Origin: Arthrobacter sp.
GTDB lineage: Bacteria > Actinomycetota > Actinomycetes > Actinomycetales > Micrococcaceae
NCBI GenBank assembly: GCA_031277795.1
Contig: JAITLQ010000006.1
Location: 1 to 40,550 of the forward strand
Direction: 5' to 3'
DNA: 40,550 nt
Shown piece by piece: positions 32,123 through 40,047 of the stretch; position 1 is the first letter of the stretch, and every line of letters begins with the position of its first letter. A program made the translations under genes and the position numbers. The notes under the pieces were generated by a model. It had not been told where the DNA came from, ran no database searches, and saw nothing but the letters and a program-made list of their open reading frames with translations.

Positions 32123-32926
32123 CTCCGCCGCGGGGGTGGCCCCCGCCAGGTGCCAGGCGATCTCGCGTTCGTAACCGGCACCAAGCAGCCTTGCACCCAC
32201 TTCGCTCGGATGCAGCCCGTCTTTGGTGAGGACCGCGTCCGCCCACGCCGCCGGCTCGGAGCCCCGCAGCCCCGACCACGGGTCAAGCACCGTCCAGCCC
32301 CTGGCGGACGCCGCTGCGCGCAGTTCGCGGTTCCAGCCCTCCACGCGGGTTCGGCTGGCATCGGTGCGGGGCCCCACCGTCACCACGGCCGTTGCGCCGC
32401 GCAACGACGCCAACAGGTGCGCCGCGAGATAGCGTTCGATGTCCGCGCACATCTGCGCCACGGTGCGGCCGCGGTGCAGATCGTTGGTCCCGAAGGCGAA
32501 GACCGCGAGGTCGGCGGCATCGCTCGGCTCGGGGGCCGCGGCCAAGAGTTCGGCGGTGGCGCCCGACTTCGCGTAGACGAAGGACGCCGAACACCGCTCG
32601 CTGAGCTGGCCGAGCCACGAGGTGGTGGGAGCGGAAGCGGACACCAACCACCCGGTCCCGCCCACGGTGATCGAGTCCCCGAAGACCACCAACGAAGCGG
32701 AGGTCCGCCCACCCCTCGAGGCGGGGGTGCCCTCGGGCAGCGTCGGGAGGTTCGCGGCCGACGCCGCCGCGGAAGCCGCGGAAAGCTGATTCCCCGTCCC
32801 CGCCACCACGAGCGCCGCCAAGGCCGCCAGCGACCCGGCGCCGACGCGCCGGCGGCTGAGCCCACGCACGGCGCGTGGTTCGGGGGAAGGTGCTGTCAAG
32901 GTCTCCTGCGCGCGCATGCCATCCAT
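32120..32926 (-). CDS. Secreted SGNH/GDSL-family hydrolase
   Basis: The 268-residue product has a twin-arginine-like signal (LSRRRVGAGSLAALAALVV). SGNH blocks follow: VVFGDSITVGG with the nucleophile Ser, the Gly region in block II, FAFGTNDLHRG with the block III Asn, and KDGLHPSEVG with the catalytic Asp and His. Such proteins are esterases or deacylases of lipids or cell-wall polymers; the substrate is unknown. ATG 32926 has AGGGAAGA just upstream; ATG 32917 is an alternative. The stop overlaps the rnpB promoter. Divergent from yaaA with a 58-bp gap. Confidence 0.85.
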   Translation of the reverse strand: MDGMRAQETLTAPSPEPRAVRGLSRRRVGAGSLAALAALVVAGTGNQLSAASAAASAANLPTLPEGTPASRGGRTSASLVVFGDSITVGGTGWLVSASAPTTSWLGQLSERCSASFVYAKSGATAELLAAAPEPSDAADLAVFAFGTNDLHRGRTVAQMCADIERYLAAHLLASLRGATAVVTVGPRTDASRTRVEGWNRELRAAASARGWTVLDPWSGLRGSEPAAWADAVLTKDGLHPSEVGARLLGAGYEREIAWHLAGATPAAE

Positions 32927-32984
32927 TCTTCCCTGCCCCATCCTTGGATCAGCCCAGGCGGCACTGTGAACGTAAGGTGAAGAC

Positions 32985-33776
32985 GTGCTGATTCTGCTTC
33001 CCCCCTCCGAAGGCAAGAGCCGCCCCGCCGCGGGCCCCACGTTCTCCCCCCGGGACCTCTCGTTCCCGGAACTGAGCGACGCGCGCGGCGAGACGCTCGC
33101 CGCTCTGGCCGAGGTGTCCGCCTCCCCCGAGGCCATGGCGACCCTCGGCGTCGGTGCCTCCCTCGAGGCGGAGGTGCGGGCCAACGTCGACCTCGCCACC
33201 CAGCCGACGGCTCCCGCGCACTCCGTCTACGCCGGGGTGCTCTACGACGCCCTCGGCTACTCCTCGCTCACCCCGGCCCAGCGCAGCAAGGCCGATCGCA
33301 GCGTCGTGGTCGTTTCAGCGCTGTGGGGCGCCGTCGGTTTCGGGGATCTCATCCCCTCCTATCGGCTCTCCATGGGCGTCGGCCTCCCCGAGCTCGGCAA
33401 GCTGGCGAGCTGGTGGAAGCCCCGCCTCACCCCGGCCCTGGACGCCAGGGCCGAGGGCGAGCTCGTCGTCGATTGCCGTTCGAGCACCTACGCGGCCGCC
33501 TACAAGGCGCCCGTCGCCTCCACCGTCACGGTGGACGTCGTCCAGATCCGCGGGGCGGCGCGCAAGGTGGTCTCGCACTTCGCCAAGCACACGCGCGGCG
33601 AGATCGCCCGGCTCCTGCTCTCCACGCGCGGCACCGGCCCGCGCACCCCGCAGGCGCTGCTCGCGCTCGTGCAGGAGCGCTGGCCGCTCTCCGAGCTGGA
33701 ACCGGCCACCAAGACCAAGGCGGCCCGCCTCGTCGTCGTGCTCCCGGAGGACCACGCGTTCACCGCGCGGGCCTGA
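32985..33776 (+). CDS. yaaA: YaaA family peroxide-stress protein
   Basis: The 263-residue protein begins MLILLPPSEGKS, the hallmark of the YaaA/DUF328 family. Further family features are SVYAGVLYDALGY, WGAVGFGDLIPSYRLSMG, VVDCRSSTYAAAY and a basic SHFAKHTRGEIARLL near the C-terminus. In E. coli, YaaA binds DNA and limits intracellular iron during peroxide stress. The GTG at 32985 follows GTAAGGTGAAGAC. It converges on the coiled-coil gene, and its stop codon lies in the loop of a 12-bp hairpin. Confidence 0.9.
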   Translation: MLILLPPSEGKSRPAAGPTFSPRDLSFPELSDARGETLAALAEVSASPEAMATLGVGASLEAEVRANVDLATQPTAPAHSVYAGVLYDALGYSSLTPAQRSKADRSVVVVSALWGAVGFGDLIPSYRLSMGVGLPELGKLASWWKPRLTPALDARAEGELVVDCRSSTYAAAYKAPVASTVTVDVVQIRGAARKVVSHFAKHTRGEIARLLLSTRGTGPRTPQALLALVQERWPLSELEPATKTKAARLVVVLPEDHAFTARA

Positions 33777-33787
33777 GGCCCGCGCGG
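33763..33787. terminator. Compact hairpin spanning the yaaA stop codon
   Basis: CCGCGCGGGCCT pairs with AGGCCCGCGCGG, leaving the TGA stop codon of yaaA at the tip. It lies immediately before the convergent coiled-coil gene stop and may terminate both. Confidence 0.5.
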
Positions 33788-33790
33788 CGG

Positions 33791-34528
33791 CTACATCCAG
33801 TCCGGGTGGCGCACCAGGATCACGCCGGAGTCGGGGCAGAGCACGACGGCGTCCGGCGCGGCCCGCTTGATCTCGGCCAGTTCCACGGGGGCCAGGGAGA
33901 GCCCGGAGCCCTCCGAGGTGCCGTGGAAGAGCCGGGCCGCGCCGGCACCCCTGCGCTGCAGCGTGGCCTCGAAGAGCGCCAGGAGGTCGGCCTGGACCAG
34001 CGCCGCCGCCGCGTCGCGGTCCGCCTGGGTCGACGCGGCCTCGGCATCGAGCCCGGCGATGCGCTCCCTCACGTCGGACCGCACCGCCTCGTTGGCGGCC
34101 TCCGCGGCGGCGACCGCGGCGTCCGCCCCTGCTTGCTCGCCCGCAGCCGCCTCTGCGGCATCCAGCGCCTCGATCTCGGCGTCCTCCAGTTCCGAAGCCT
34201 TCGCCGTGAGGGACTCGATCTCCCGTTGTAGGCCCTGGAGCGTTCCGGCCCCGGCCTGCCCCGCGATGAGCTGCGCCTCGTCCTTCGCGATGCGCGTCGC
34301 CACGGTGGCCGCCTGGGTTTCCAGGGCCTCCACCGCCGCATCCGCCTCGCCGCGGCGGGCCTCCGCCCCCGCTGCAACGGCCCGCGCGTCGGCCAGCGCC
34401 TGCGCGGCCGCCGCCAGGGCCGGATCCTGCGCCGCCTCCGCCCGCTGCCGCGCCAGCTGCCGCAGGCGGGAGGCGTGTTGCTGAACGGCGAGGAGCTTGA
34501 GCTGTTCCTCGGGGGCTGCGGTGACCAT
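33791..34528 (-). CDS. Coiled-coil protein of the C4-type zinc-ribbon (zf-RING_7) family, ribbon degenerate
   Basis: The 245-residue protein is an Ala/Glu/Arg-rich antiparallel coiled coil (about 10-190) followed by a C-terminal ribbon of the zf-RING_7 family, often found beside NIF3 genes in Actinobacteria. Usual members have CxxC and CxxCG pairs. Here they read S205-E-G-S208 and C231-P-D-S234, so three of four ligands are serine while the surrounding pattern (LAPVELAEI, GVILVR) is kept. Zinc binding is probably lost. The ATG at 34528 has AAGGAG upstream. It follows the NIF3 gene by 58 bases. Function in this organism is unknown. Confidence 0.85.
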   Translation of the reverse strand: MVTAAPEEQLKLLAVQQHASRLRQLARQRAEAAQDPALAAAAQALADARAVAAGAEARRGEADAAVEALETQAATVATRIAKDEAQLIAGQAGAGTLQGLQREIESLTAKASELEDAEIEALDAAEAAAGEQAGADAAVAAAEAANEAVRSDVRERIAGLDAEAASTQADRDAAAALVQADLLALFEATLQRRGAGAARLFHGTSEGSGLSLAPVELAEIKRAAPDAVVLCPDSGVILVRHPDWM

Positions 34529-34586
34529 GCGTTCTCCTTGGCGGTGATGCGGTGAGGGCCGGCGCGGCCGGCGGTGGATGAGCCGG

Positions 34587-35432
34587 CTACGGCACCAGGA
34601 TGAAGTCCCACGGGTCGGAGTTGACGCCGCTCACGGCGACCTCAACGGCAAAGCCCTGATCCTCGAGGGCCCGGTGCAGCAGCCCGGCCGCCGAACCCAG
34701 CCACAGCCATTCGGACGCGAAGTGCGACACGTCGACCAGGTACGGGGTCCCGCCGGCCGCCGCCTCGCGCGCCTCGGAGGCCGGGTGGTGGCGCAGATCC
34801 GCCGTCACGTACACGTCGGCGCCGCTGGCGCGCACGGCGTCGAACAGGCTGTCCCCCGCCCCGCCGCACACCGCGACGCGGCGCACCATCGCCTCCGGGT
34901 CGCCCGCCACCCGCACGCCGCCGGCCACGGAGGGCAGCACGGCATAGGCGCGCTCGGCGAACTCCGCCAGCGTCACGGCGTGCTCCAGTTCCCCAACCCG
35001 GCCGATGCCCTCGCCGGGCAGGCCGCCCGCGGAGGGTTCAAGCGGCAGCGAGTCCTCCACGCCGAGGGAACGGATGAGCACATCCGAGACGCCGCCGATC
35101 GCGGAGTCGCCGTTGGTGTGGGCCGTGAGCAGCGCGCACCGGTTCTCGATGAGCGTGTGCAACGCGCGCCCCTTGAAGCCGTCCCCTGCGATCGCATGGA
35201 CCCCGCGCAGCAGCAGGGGGTGGTGGGTGATCAGCAGGTCGGCGCCGCGCTCGACGGCGTCGTTCACCACGGCCTGGACCGGATCCACCGCAAACACGAT
35301 GTTGGCGATCTCCTGCTCCGGGCGTCCGGTCACGGGGCCGACGGCATCCCAACTCTCGGCCAAGGAGGCGGGCCACAGCTCCTCAACCACGCTCCAGACA
35401 TCGGCGAGCGTGGGGCGGCGGGGGTTCGTCAT
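34587..35432 (-). CDS. NIF3-like dinuclear metal-centre protein
   Basis: The 281-residue product belongs to the NIF3/YbgI family, toroidal hexamers with two metal ions per subunit. Ligands expected from E. coli YbgI are visible: H70 and H71 (LLITHHPLL), D109 (TAHTNGDS), and H237 and E241 (DVSHFASEW). The Ser-rich loop DSAIGGVSDVL follows. The biochemical role is unsettled; some members act like GTP cyclohydrolase I type 2. The ATG at 35432 gives MTNPRRPTLADV. The Shine-Dalgarno site is weak. It precedes the coiled-coil gene, probably in one transcript. Confidence 0.9.
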   Translation of the reverse strand: MTNPRRPTLADVWSVVEELWPASLAESWDAVGPVTGRPEQEIANIVFAVDPVQAVVNDAVERGADLLITHHPLLLRGVHAIAGDGFKGRALHTLIENRCALLTAHTNGDSAIGGVSDVLIRSLGVEDSLPLEPSAGGLPGEGIGRVGELEHAVTLAEFAERAYAVLPSVAGGVRVAGDPEAMVRRVAVCGGAGDSLFDAVRASGADVYVTADLRHHPASEAREAAAGGTPYLVDVSHFASEWLWLGSAAGLLHRALEDQGFAVEVAVSGVNSDPWDFILVP

Positions 35433-35521
35433 GGCTTCACCGTACCCAGCACCGCGCACGCTGTCGCCCCCGCGCGCTCAACGCAGGGAACAAGTGTCGT
35501 CCGCGCCGCGTTGTGGGCAGC

Positions 35522-36079
35522 GTGAGCAATGAAAGCAAAACGCAGCCCAACGCAGACGTCCTGGTCCTGGCCGGCGGCTGTTTCTGGTGCCTGGATGCCT
35601 GGTACCGCACCGTCCGCGGCGTCCTCGCGGTGGAGTCCGGCTACACGGGCGGTCACACCGAGCACCCCGACTACTACAGCGTGTGCGAGGGAACCACGGG
35701 TCACGCCGAGGCCGTCGCCGTGGTCTACGACCGCGACCAGATCGACGCGGAGACGCTGCTCGACATGTTCTTTGTCATGCACGACCCCACCACCCTGAAC
35801 CGCCAGGGCTACGACGTCGGCACGCAGTACCGTTCTGCGCTCTTCCCGCGCAGCGAGGCCCAGGCGGAGCAGATGCGGGCCGGCATCGAGCGGAACCAGG
35901 CCGCGTGGGAGCACCCCATCGTCACCACCATCGAGCCGCTCACCACGTGGACGCCGGCCGAGCCCGAGCATCAGGACTACTACGCCAAGCACCCAGAGGC
36001 CGGCTACTGCCAGGTCATCATCAACCCCAAGCTCTCCAAGGCGAGGCAATATTTCGCTTCGTGGCAGGTTCCGGCCTGA
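35522..36079 (+). CDS. msrA: Peptide-methionine (S)-S-oxide reductase
   Basis: The 185-residue MsrA repairs oxidised methionine in proteins using thioredoxin. The catalytic motif is GCFWC, followed by the typical SGYTGGHTEHPDYYSVCEGTTGHAEAV-type region (here VCEGTTGHAEAVAV). HQDYYAKHPEAGYCQVII near the C-terminus carries a likely resolving cysteine. Two GTG codons (35513 and 35522) could start it; neither has a clear Shine-Dalgarno site. Divergent from the NIF3 gene. Confidence 0.93.
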   Translation: MSNESKTQPNADVLVLAGGCFWCLDAWYRTVRGVLAVESGYTGGHTEHPDYYSVCEGTTGHAEAVAVVYDRDQIDAETLLDMFFVMHDPTTLNRQGYDVGTQYRSALFPRSEAQAEQMRAGIERNQAAWEHPIVTTIEPLTTWTPAEPEHQDYYAKHPEAGYCQVIINPKLSKARQYFASWQVPA

Positions 36080-36173
36080 GCCACTCCCCCGCGCCGTAGG
36101 CTAAGAACTCTTGTGCCCGCGGTCGGAGAAGCGCACCTTCACGCACCGACCCCTTCGTTTGGAAAGGTCACCC

Positions 36174-37106
36174 ATGCCCCTCTATGACAACGTCACCCAG
36201 GTCGTCGGCCGCACCCCCCTCGTGCGCCTGAACCGGCTCGATGAGGGCCTGCCGGGCAACGTGGCGGTCAAGTTGGAGTTCTACAACCCCGCCAACTCGG
36301 TCAAGGACCGCATCGGCGTGGCCATCGTCGACGCCGCGGAGGCCTCCGGTCAGCTCAAGCCGGGCGGCACCATCGTGGAGGGCACCTCCGGCAACACCGG
36401 CATCGCCCTGGCCATGGTCGGCGCGGCCCGCGGCTACAAGGTCATCCTGACGATGCCCGAGACCATGTCCTCCGAGCGCCGCGTCATGCTGCGCGCCTTC
36501 GGCGCCCAGATCGTGCTGACCCCCGGCGCCGACGGCATGCGCGGCGCCGTGGAGCGCGCGCAGCAGATCGTGGCCGAGACCGACAACGCCATCTGGGCCC
36601 AGCAGTTCGCCAACGCGGCGAACCCCGCCGTGCACCGCGCCACCACCGGCCCGGAGATCTGGGAGGACACCGAGGGCAAGGTCGACGTGTTCGTGGCCGG
36701 CGTCGGCACGGGCGGCACCGTCTCGGGCGCCGGCGGCTTCCTCAAGGAGCAGAACCCCAACGTCCACGTCGTGGCCGTGGAGCCCGCCGATTCCCCGCTG
36801 CTCAACGGCGGCAAGGCCGGCCCGCACAAGATCCAGGGCCTGGGCGCCAACTTCATCCCCGAGGTCCTGAACCAGGACGTCTACGACGAGGTCATCGACG
36901 CCACGCTGGACGACTCGGTGCGCGTCGCCCGCGCCCTCGGCACCGACGAGGGCATCCTGGGCGGCATCTCCGCCGGCGCGGCCGTGTGGGCCGCCCTGGA
37001 GATCGCCAAGCGCCCGGAGTCCGCGGGTAAGCTCATCGTGGCCATCGTCCCGGACTTCGGTGAGCGCTACATCTCCACGGTGCTCTACGAAGACATCCGC
37101 GGCTGA
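36174..37106 (+). CDS. cysK: Cysteine synthase A (O-acetylserine sulfhydrylase)
   Basis: The 310-residue PLP enzyme makes cysteine from O-acetylserine and sulfide. The PLP lysine is K44 (NSVKDRIG), the substrate loop is TSGNTG at 71-76, and the phosphate-binding loop is [10 protein letters not shown]. The terminal part, LYEDIRG, ends in the usual region. GGAAAGG precedes the ATG at 36174; codons upstream belong to the leader. It is followed after 24 bases by cysE, whose product supplies its substrate. Confidence 0.96.
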   Translation: MPLYDNVTQVVGRTPLVRLNRLDEGLPGNVAVKLEFYNPANSVKDRIGVAIVDAAEASGQLKPGGTIVEGTSGNTGIALAMVGAARGYKVILTMPETMSSERRVMLRAFGAQIVLTPGADGMRGAVERAQQIVAETDNAIWAQQFANAANPAVHRATTGPEIWEDTEGKVDVFVAGVGTGGTVSGAGGFLKEQNPNVHVVAVEPADSPLLNGGKAGPHKIQGLGANFIPEVLNQDVYDEVIDATLDDSVRVARALGTDEGILGGISAGAAVWAALEIAKRPESAGKLIVAIVPDFGERYISTVLYEDIRG

Positions 37107-37130
37107 TCCCCTTTTCACGCTAGGAGTTAC

Positions 37131-37718
37131 GTGAGCTTCACCTCACGCCTCAAGGAGGACCTGCGGGCCGCCAGGGAACACGACCCGGCGGCCCGCAGCG
37201 GCCTCGAAATCGCGCTGGTCTATTCGGGCCTGCACGCCATCTGGGCGCACCGCTTGGCCCACAAGCTCTGGAACGCCGGCCCCCTCGGCCGCTTCCCGGC
37301 GCGCGCCGTCTCGCAGCTGGCCCGCTTCATCACCGGCATCGAGATTCACCCGGGCGCCACCATCGGGCGCCGCTTCTTCATCGACCACGGCATGGGCGTC
37401 GTGATCGGCGAAACGGCCGAGGTCGGCGACGACGTCATGATTTACCACGGCGTCACCCTGGGCGGCCGTTCGCTCGCCAAGGTCAAGCGCCACCCCACCC
37501 TGGGCAACCGCGTCACGGTGGGCGCCGGCGCCAAGGTCCTCGGACCCATCGTCATCGGCGACGACTCCGCCGTGGGGGCCAACGCCGTGGTGGTGAAGGA
37601 CGCCCCGGCGAACTCCATCATCACGGGCATTCCGGCGCGCAATCGCCCGCGCGGCGACGCCGAGCGCAAGCCGGCCGTGGACCCGGCGGAGTACATCGAC
37701 CCCGCCATGTGGATCTGA
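37131..37718 (+). CDS. cysE: Serine O-acetyltransferase (EpsC/CysE type)
   Basis: The 195-residue hexapeptide-repeat enzyme acetylates serine with acetyl-CoA. It has the short EpsC-like form. Landmarks are [33 protein letters not shown]-type repeats (key residues D and H of FIDHGMG), YHGVTLGG and VVGANA-like turns. Its C-terminus ends in Ile (DPAMWI), which in CysE enzymes inserts into the CysK active site to form the cysteine synthase complex. TAGGAG precedes the GTG at 37131. Operon with cysK; a terminator with a T-run follows. Confidence 0.95.
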   Translation: MSFTSRLKEDLRAAREHDPAARSGLEIALVYSGLHAIWAHRLAHKLWNAGPLGRFPARAVSQLARFITGIEIHPGATIGRRFFIDHGMGVVIGETAEVGDDVMIYHGVTLGGRSLAKVKRHPTLGNRVTVGAGAKVLGPIVIGDDSAVGANAVVVKDAPANSIITGIPARNRPRGDAERKPAVDPAEYIDPAMWI

Positions 37719-37731
37719 GCGGGCCCCACGG

Positions 37732-37783
37732 AAAAATGCTCGACGTCGGGCTGGAACCTTCCAGCGCGCCGTCGGGCATTTTT
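37732..37783 (+). terminator. Rho-independent terminator after cysE
   Basis: AAAAATGCTCGACG pairs with CGTCGGGCATTTTT (one G-U pair) and an inner stem CTGGAA/TTCCAG caps the loop. The right arm ends in five T. It closes the cysK-cysE operon and is followed by tRNA-Val. Confidence 0.85.
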
Positions 37784-37829
37784 GTGCCGGCCGCCCGGTA
37801 GAGTGGCCGGGGCGCTCCGCGCGCCTCAC

Positions 37830-37902
37830 GGGTCTTTAGCTCAGTTGGTAGAGCACTTCGTTTACACCGAAGTGGTCAGCGGTTCGAGCCCGCTAGGACC
37901 CA
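37830..37902 (+). tRNA. tRNA-Val (TAC)
   Basis: Acceptor GGGTCTT pairs with AGGACCC, discriminator A. The anticodon loop TTTACAC gives TAC. The T arm contains GGTTCGAGCCC. CCA is not encoded. A possible -10 box TAGAGT is at 37799-37804. Confidence 0.95.
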
Positions 37903-37935
37903 CCCATCGTGTTCGCACCACGGAAGAATCCACGC

Positions 37936-38961
37936 ATGCCTTCGAAACGAGATCCCAAGCTCGACCTGGCGAAGGCGGTGCTGATCTGCCTCGTGGTGCT
38001 TGGCCATTACGTTGAGGCCGCCGACGGCCGGTGGAACACCGACCTCGGATACGGCATGCGCGCCATCTACATGGTGCACATGCCGGCCTTTGTTTTTCTG
38101 GCTGGGGTGACCGCCAAGGCGGCAGGCACCGTGTCCAAGGTGGTGCAGTGGCTCACGCTGCTCGTCGTGTTCACGCTGATCTACGTGGGAGTGGATCAGC
38201 TGGTGCCAGCAGTGGATCGCCTCGCCCCGTGGACTCAGCCGTACTGGATCCTGTGGTTCCTCTTGGCGCTGGCCGCCTGGCAGGCCCTCATGCCACTCGT
38301 TGAGCGGTTTCCCCGTTCCAGCGTGATCGCCTCCGTAGCCATCGGCGTAGGTGCGGGACTCATCCCCACGATCGGCTATCCGCTCTCCCTGAGCCGGGCC
38401 GCGACATTCCTCCCGTTCTTCGTCATCGGCGCCGTCTACGGCAAGGCGTTCCTCGCCGCCGTCGACCGGCTCTCCTCCATGGCGCGGGCCGGCATCGTGG
38501 CGGCAGCGGTGGCGTGCGCGCTGTACCTCGGGAGCATCGACATCGACAGGTATTGGCTCTACGGGAGCCGTTCGCTGGCGCGCCTGAGCGACTCGGTCGC
38601 CGAGGGCGTCTCCACACGCCTCGTCCTCATGGCCATTTCCCTGCTCGGCCTGGCAGCCCTCTGGGCGCTCCTCCCTCGCCGCGACGGCTGGTTCACCGTT
38701 CCGGGCCGGCGCAGCCTGGCCGTCTACTTGCTGCACGGCATCCCCGTCACGTTCCTCTCAGCGTGGCTGCGGGACGTCTTGGATCTGCCCTCCGGCGCCC
38801 CACTGGTCCTGGCGGCGAGCCTGGTGCTGACCGCGCTCACTGTGTCGCTGTTCAGCTTGGCCTTCTGGGACACGGCCATCCGCCATGTCGGCACCGTGTT
38901 CTCGCGGCACATCCCGCGCAAGCCTCAGGCGCGGCGCAGGGCCTCGATCGCGGCGAAGTAA
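37936..38961 (+). CDS. Acyltransferase-3 family membrane protein
   Basis: The 341-residue integral membrane protein has about ten spans. The N-terminal KLDLAKAVLICLVVLGHYVE contains the family histidine (LGH), and MVHMPAFVFLAGV is the second conserved region. Such proteins O-acylate sugars, cell-wall polymers or antibiotics. The acceptor is unknown. The ATG at 37936 has GGAAG about nine bases upstream; an earlier GTG at 37909 is too close to the tRNA-Val 3' end. Its last 37 bases overlap the convergent peroxiredoxin gene. Confidence 0.85.
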   Translation: MPSKRDPKLDLAKAVLICLVVLGHYVEAADGRWNTDLGYGMRAIYMVHMPAFVFLAGVTAKAAGTVSKVVQWLTLLVVFTLIYVGVDQLVPAVDRLAPWTQPYWILWFLLALAAWQALMPLVERFPRSSVIASVAIGVGAGLIPTIGYPLSLSRAATFLPFFVIGAVYGKAFLAAVDRLSSMARAGIVAAAVACALYLGSIDIDRYWLYGSRSLARLSDSVAEGVSTRLVLMAISLLGLAALWALLPRRDGWFTVPGRRSLAVYLLHGIPVTFLSAWLRDVLDLPSGAPLVLAASLVLTALTVSLFSLAFWDTAIRHVGTVFSRHIPRKPQARRRASIAAK

Positions 38962-39392
38962 TCGGCCACGTTCCGGGCAGCGGCGTGCTCGCTCGTGGAC
39001 GTCGCGGCGATGCGCCCGGAGGCATCCAGCAAGAAGCTCGCGCGTGTCGCGTGGCCGCGCCGCTCATCGAACGCTCCGTAGGCGCGGGCGACCTCCCCGT
39101 GCGGCCAGAAGTCGCTCAGCAGATCGAATGAGACGCCCAGTCGATCGGCCGCGTCCCGGAGGGCGTAGCGATGATCGACGGAGATCCCGACGACACAGAC
39201 GGACGCGAGGGCGCCGCCCGCCTGGGCGGCGGCCAGGGCCGAGAGCTCGCCCTCGCACACCGGCGTGAACGCCAGCGGGAAGAAGACCAGCAGCGCCGGG
39301 GCGCCAAGCAAGGAGGCGCTGCTCACCCGCTCCCCGAACTGATTGCTCAGCTCGAATTCGGGGGCGGCAGCGCCGACGCGCAGGACGCTCAA
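38925..39392 (-). CDS. Peroxiredoxin, AhpE/BCP-like
   Basis: The 155-residue thioredoxin-fold peroxidase begins [20 protein letters not shown]. The peroxidatic cysteine is C46 (PLAFTPVCEGEL), in the pattern of mycobacterial AhpE. A second Cys lies in VCVVGISVD but not at a standard resolving site. It reduces peroxides or peroxynitrite in the cytoplasm. The TTG at 39392 is favoured because it overlaps the DUF3052 stop (TTGA) and has AAGAAGAA upstream; an ATG at 39428 would give an N-terminus unlike the family. Confidence 0.87.
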   Translation of the reverse strand: MSVLRVGAAAPEFELSNQFGERVSSASLLGAPALLVFFPLAFTPVCEGELSALAAAQAGGALASVCVVGISVDHRYALRDAADRLGVSFDLLSDFWPHGEVARAYGAFDERRGHATRASFLLDASGRIAATSTSEHAAARNVADYFAAIEALRRA

Positions 39393-39814
39393 TTCTTCTT
39401 GCGGGACACCAGGCGGGCCGCCTGCCATTGCTCGGAGACGCCCTCGGAGGTCGTGGAATGCAGGCCGGCCGTCGGGACGGACTCCTGGATCTCCACCGCC
39501 CCCACGTGGCCGTCCTGACCGCGCTTGGGGGTCAGGAGCCACACGACGCCGCCGTCGTCGAGATCGGTGAGGGAATCGACCAAGGCATCCACCAGATCGC
39601 CGTCGCCCTCGCGCCACCACAGCAGCACGGCGTCGACAACCTCGTGTTCGTCCTCGTCGAGGAGGGGCTCTCCCGTGACCGACTCGAGCTCGTCGCGCAG
39701 GTCGAAGTCGACGTCATCGTCGTAGCCGATCTCCTGGACCAGATCGCCCTGCTTCAACCCCATGCGGGCCGCAGCTCCATGGTGCGCCGCCGTCGCATCG
39801 CTCACGGTGTACAT
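39389..39814 (-). CDS. DUF3052 family protein
   Basis: The 141-residue acidic protein belongs to DUF3052, found across Actinobacteria next to ahpE and aceE (as Rv2239c in M. tuberculosis). It has [22 protein letters not shown] near the N-terminus and [13 protein letters not shown] near the C-terminus. The function is not established. The ATG at 39814 has GGGAGGAACGAGG upstream. The stop overlaps the peroxiredoxin start, which suggests a coupled pair divergent from aceE. Confidence 0.88.
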   Translation of the reverse strand: MYTVSDATAAHHGAAARMGLKQGDLVQEIGYDDDVDFDLRDELESVTGEPLLDEDEHEVVDAVLLWWREGDGDLVDALVDSLTDLDDGGVVWLLTPKRGQDGHVGAVEIQESVPTAGLHSTTSEGVSEQWQAARLVSRKKN

Positions 39815-40047
39815 CCTCGTTCCTCCCTGAAGCGCCGCAACGACTCTCGCGCGGCACCGGCCAAGGGCCTAACACCAGACAACACCGTTTCGGCCCGCAC
39901 CTCAACACTTGCGAGCCCCGACACGCCGGATACAGCACCACGAAACAAAAGACTAGAGTGATCTTGAATCAATGCCCGCGCTCCCCCGCACACCCGCGGG
40001 TCGGCGCGCAAGGGGCGACACGCAGTGCCGATCGAGGAGTAGTGGAC

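Noticed and set aside
37909-37935. Earlier GTG start for the acyltransferase-3 gene
   Set aside because: It begins only seven bases after the tRNA-Val 3' end. The ATG at 37936 has a Shine-Dalgarno site and a normal family N-terminus.
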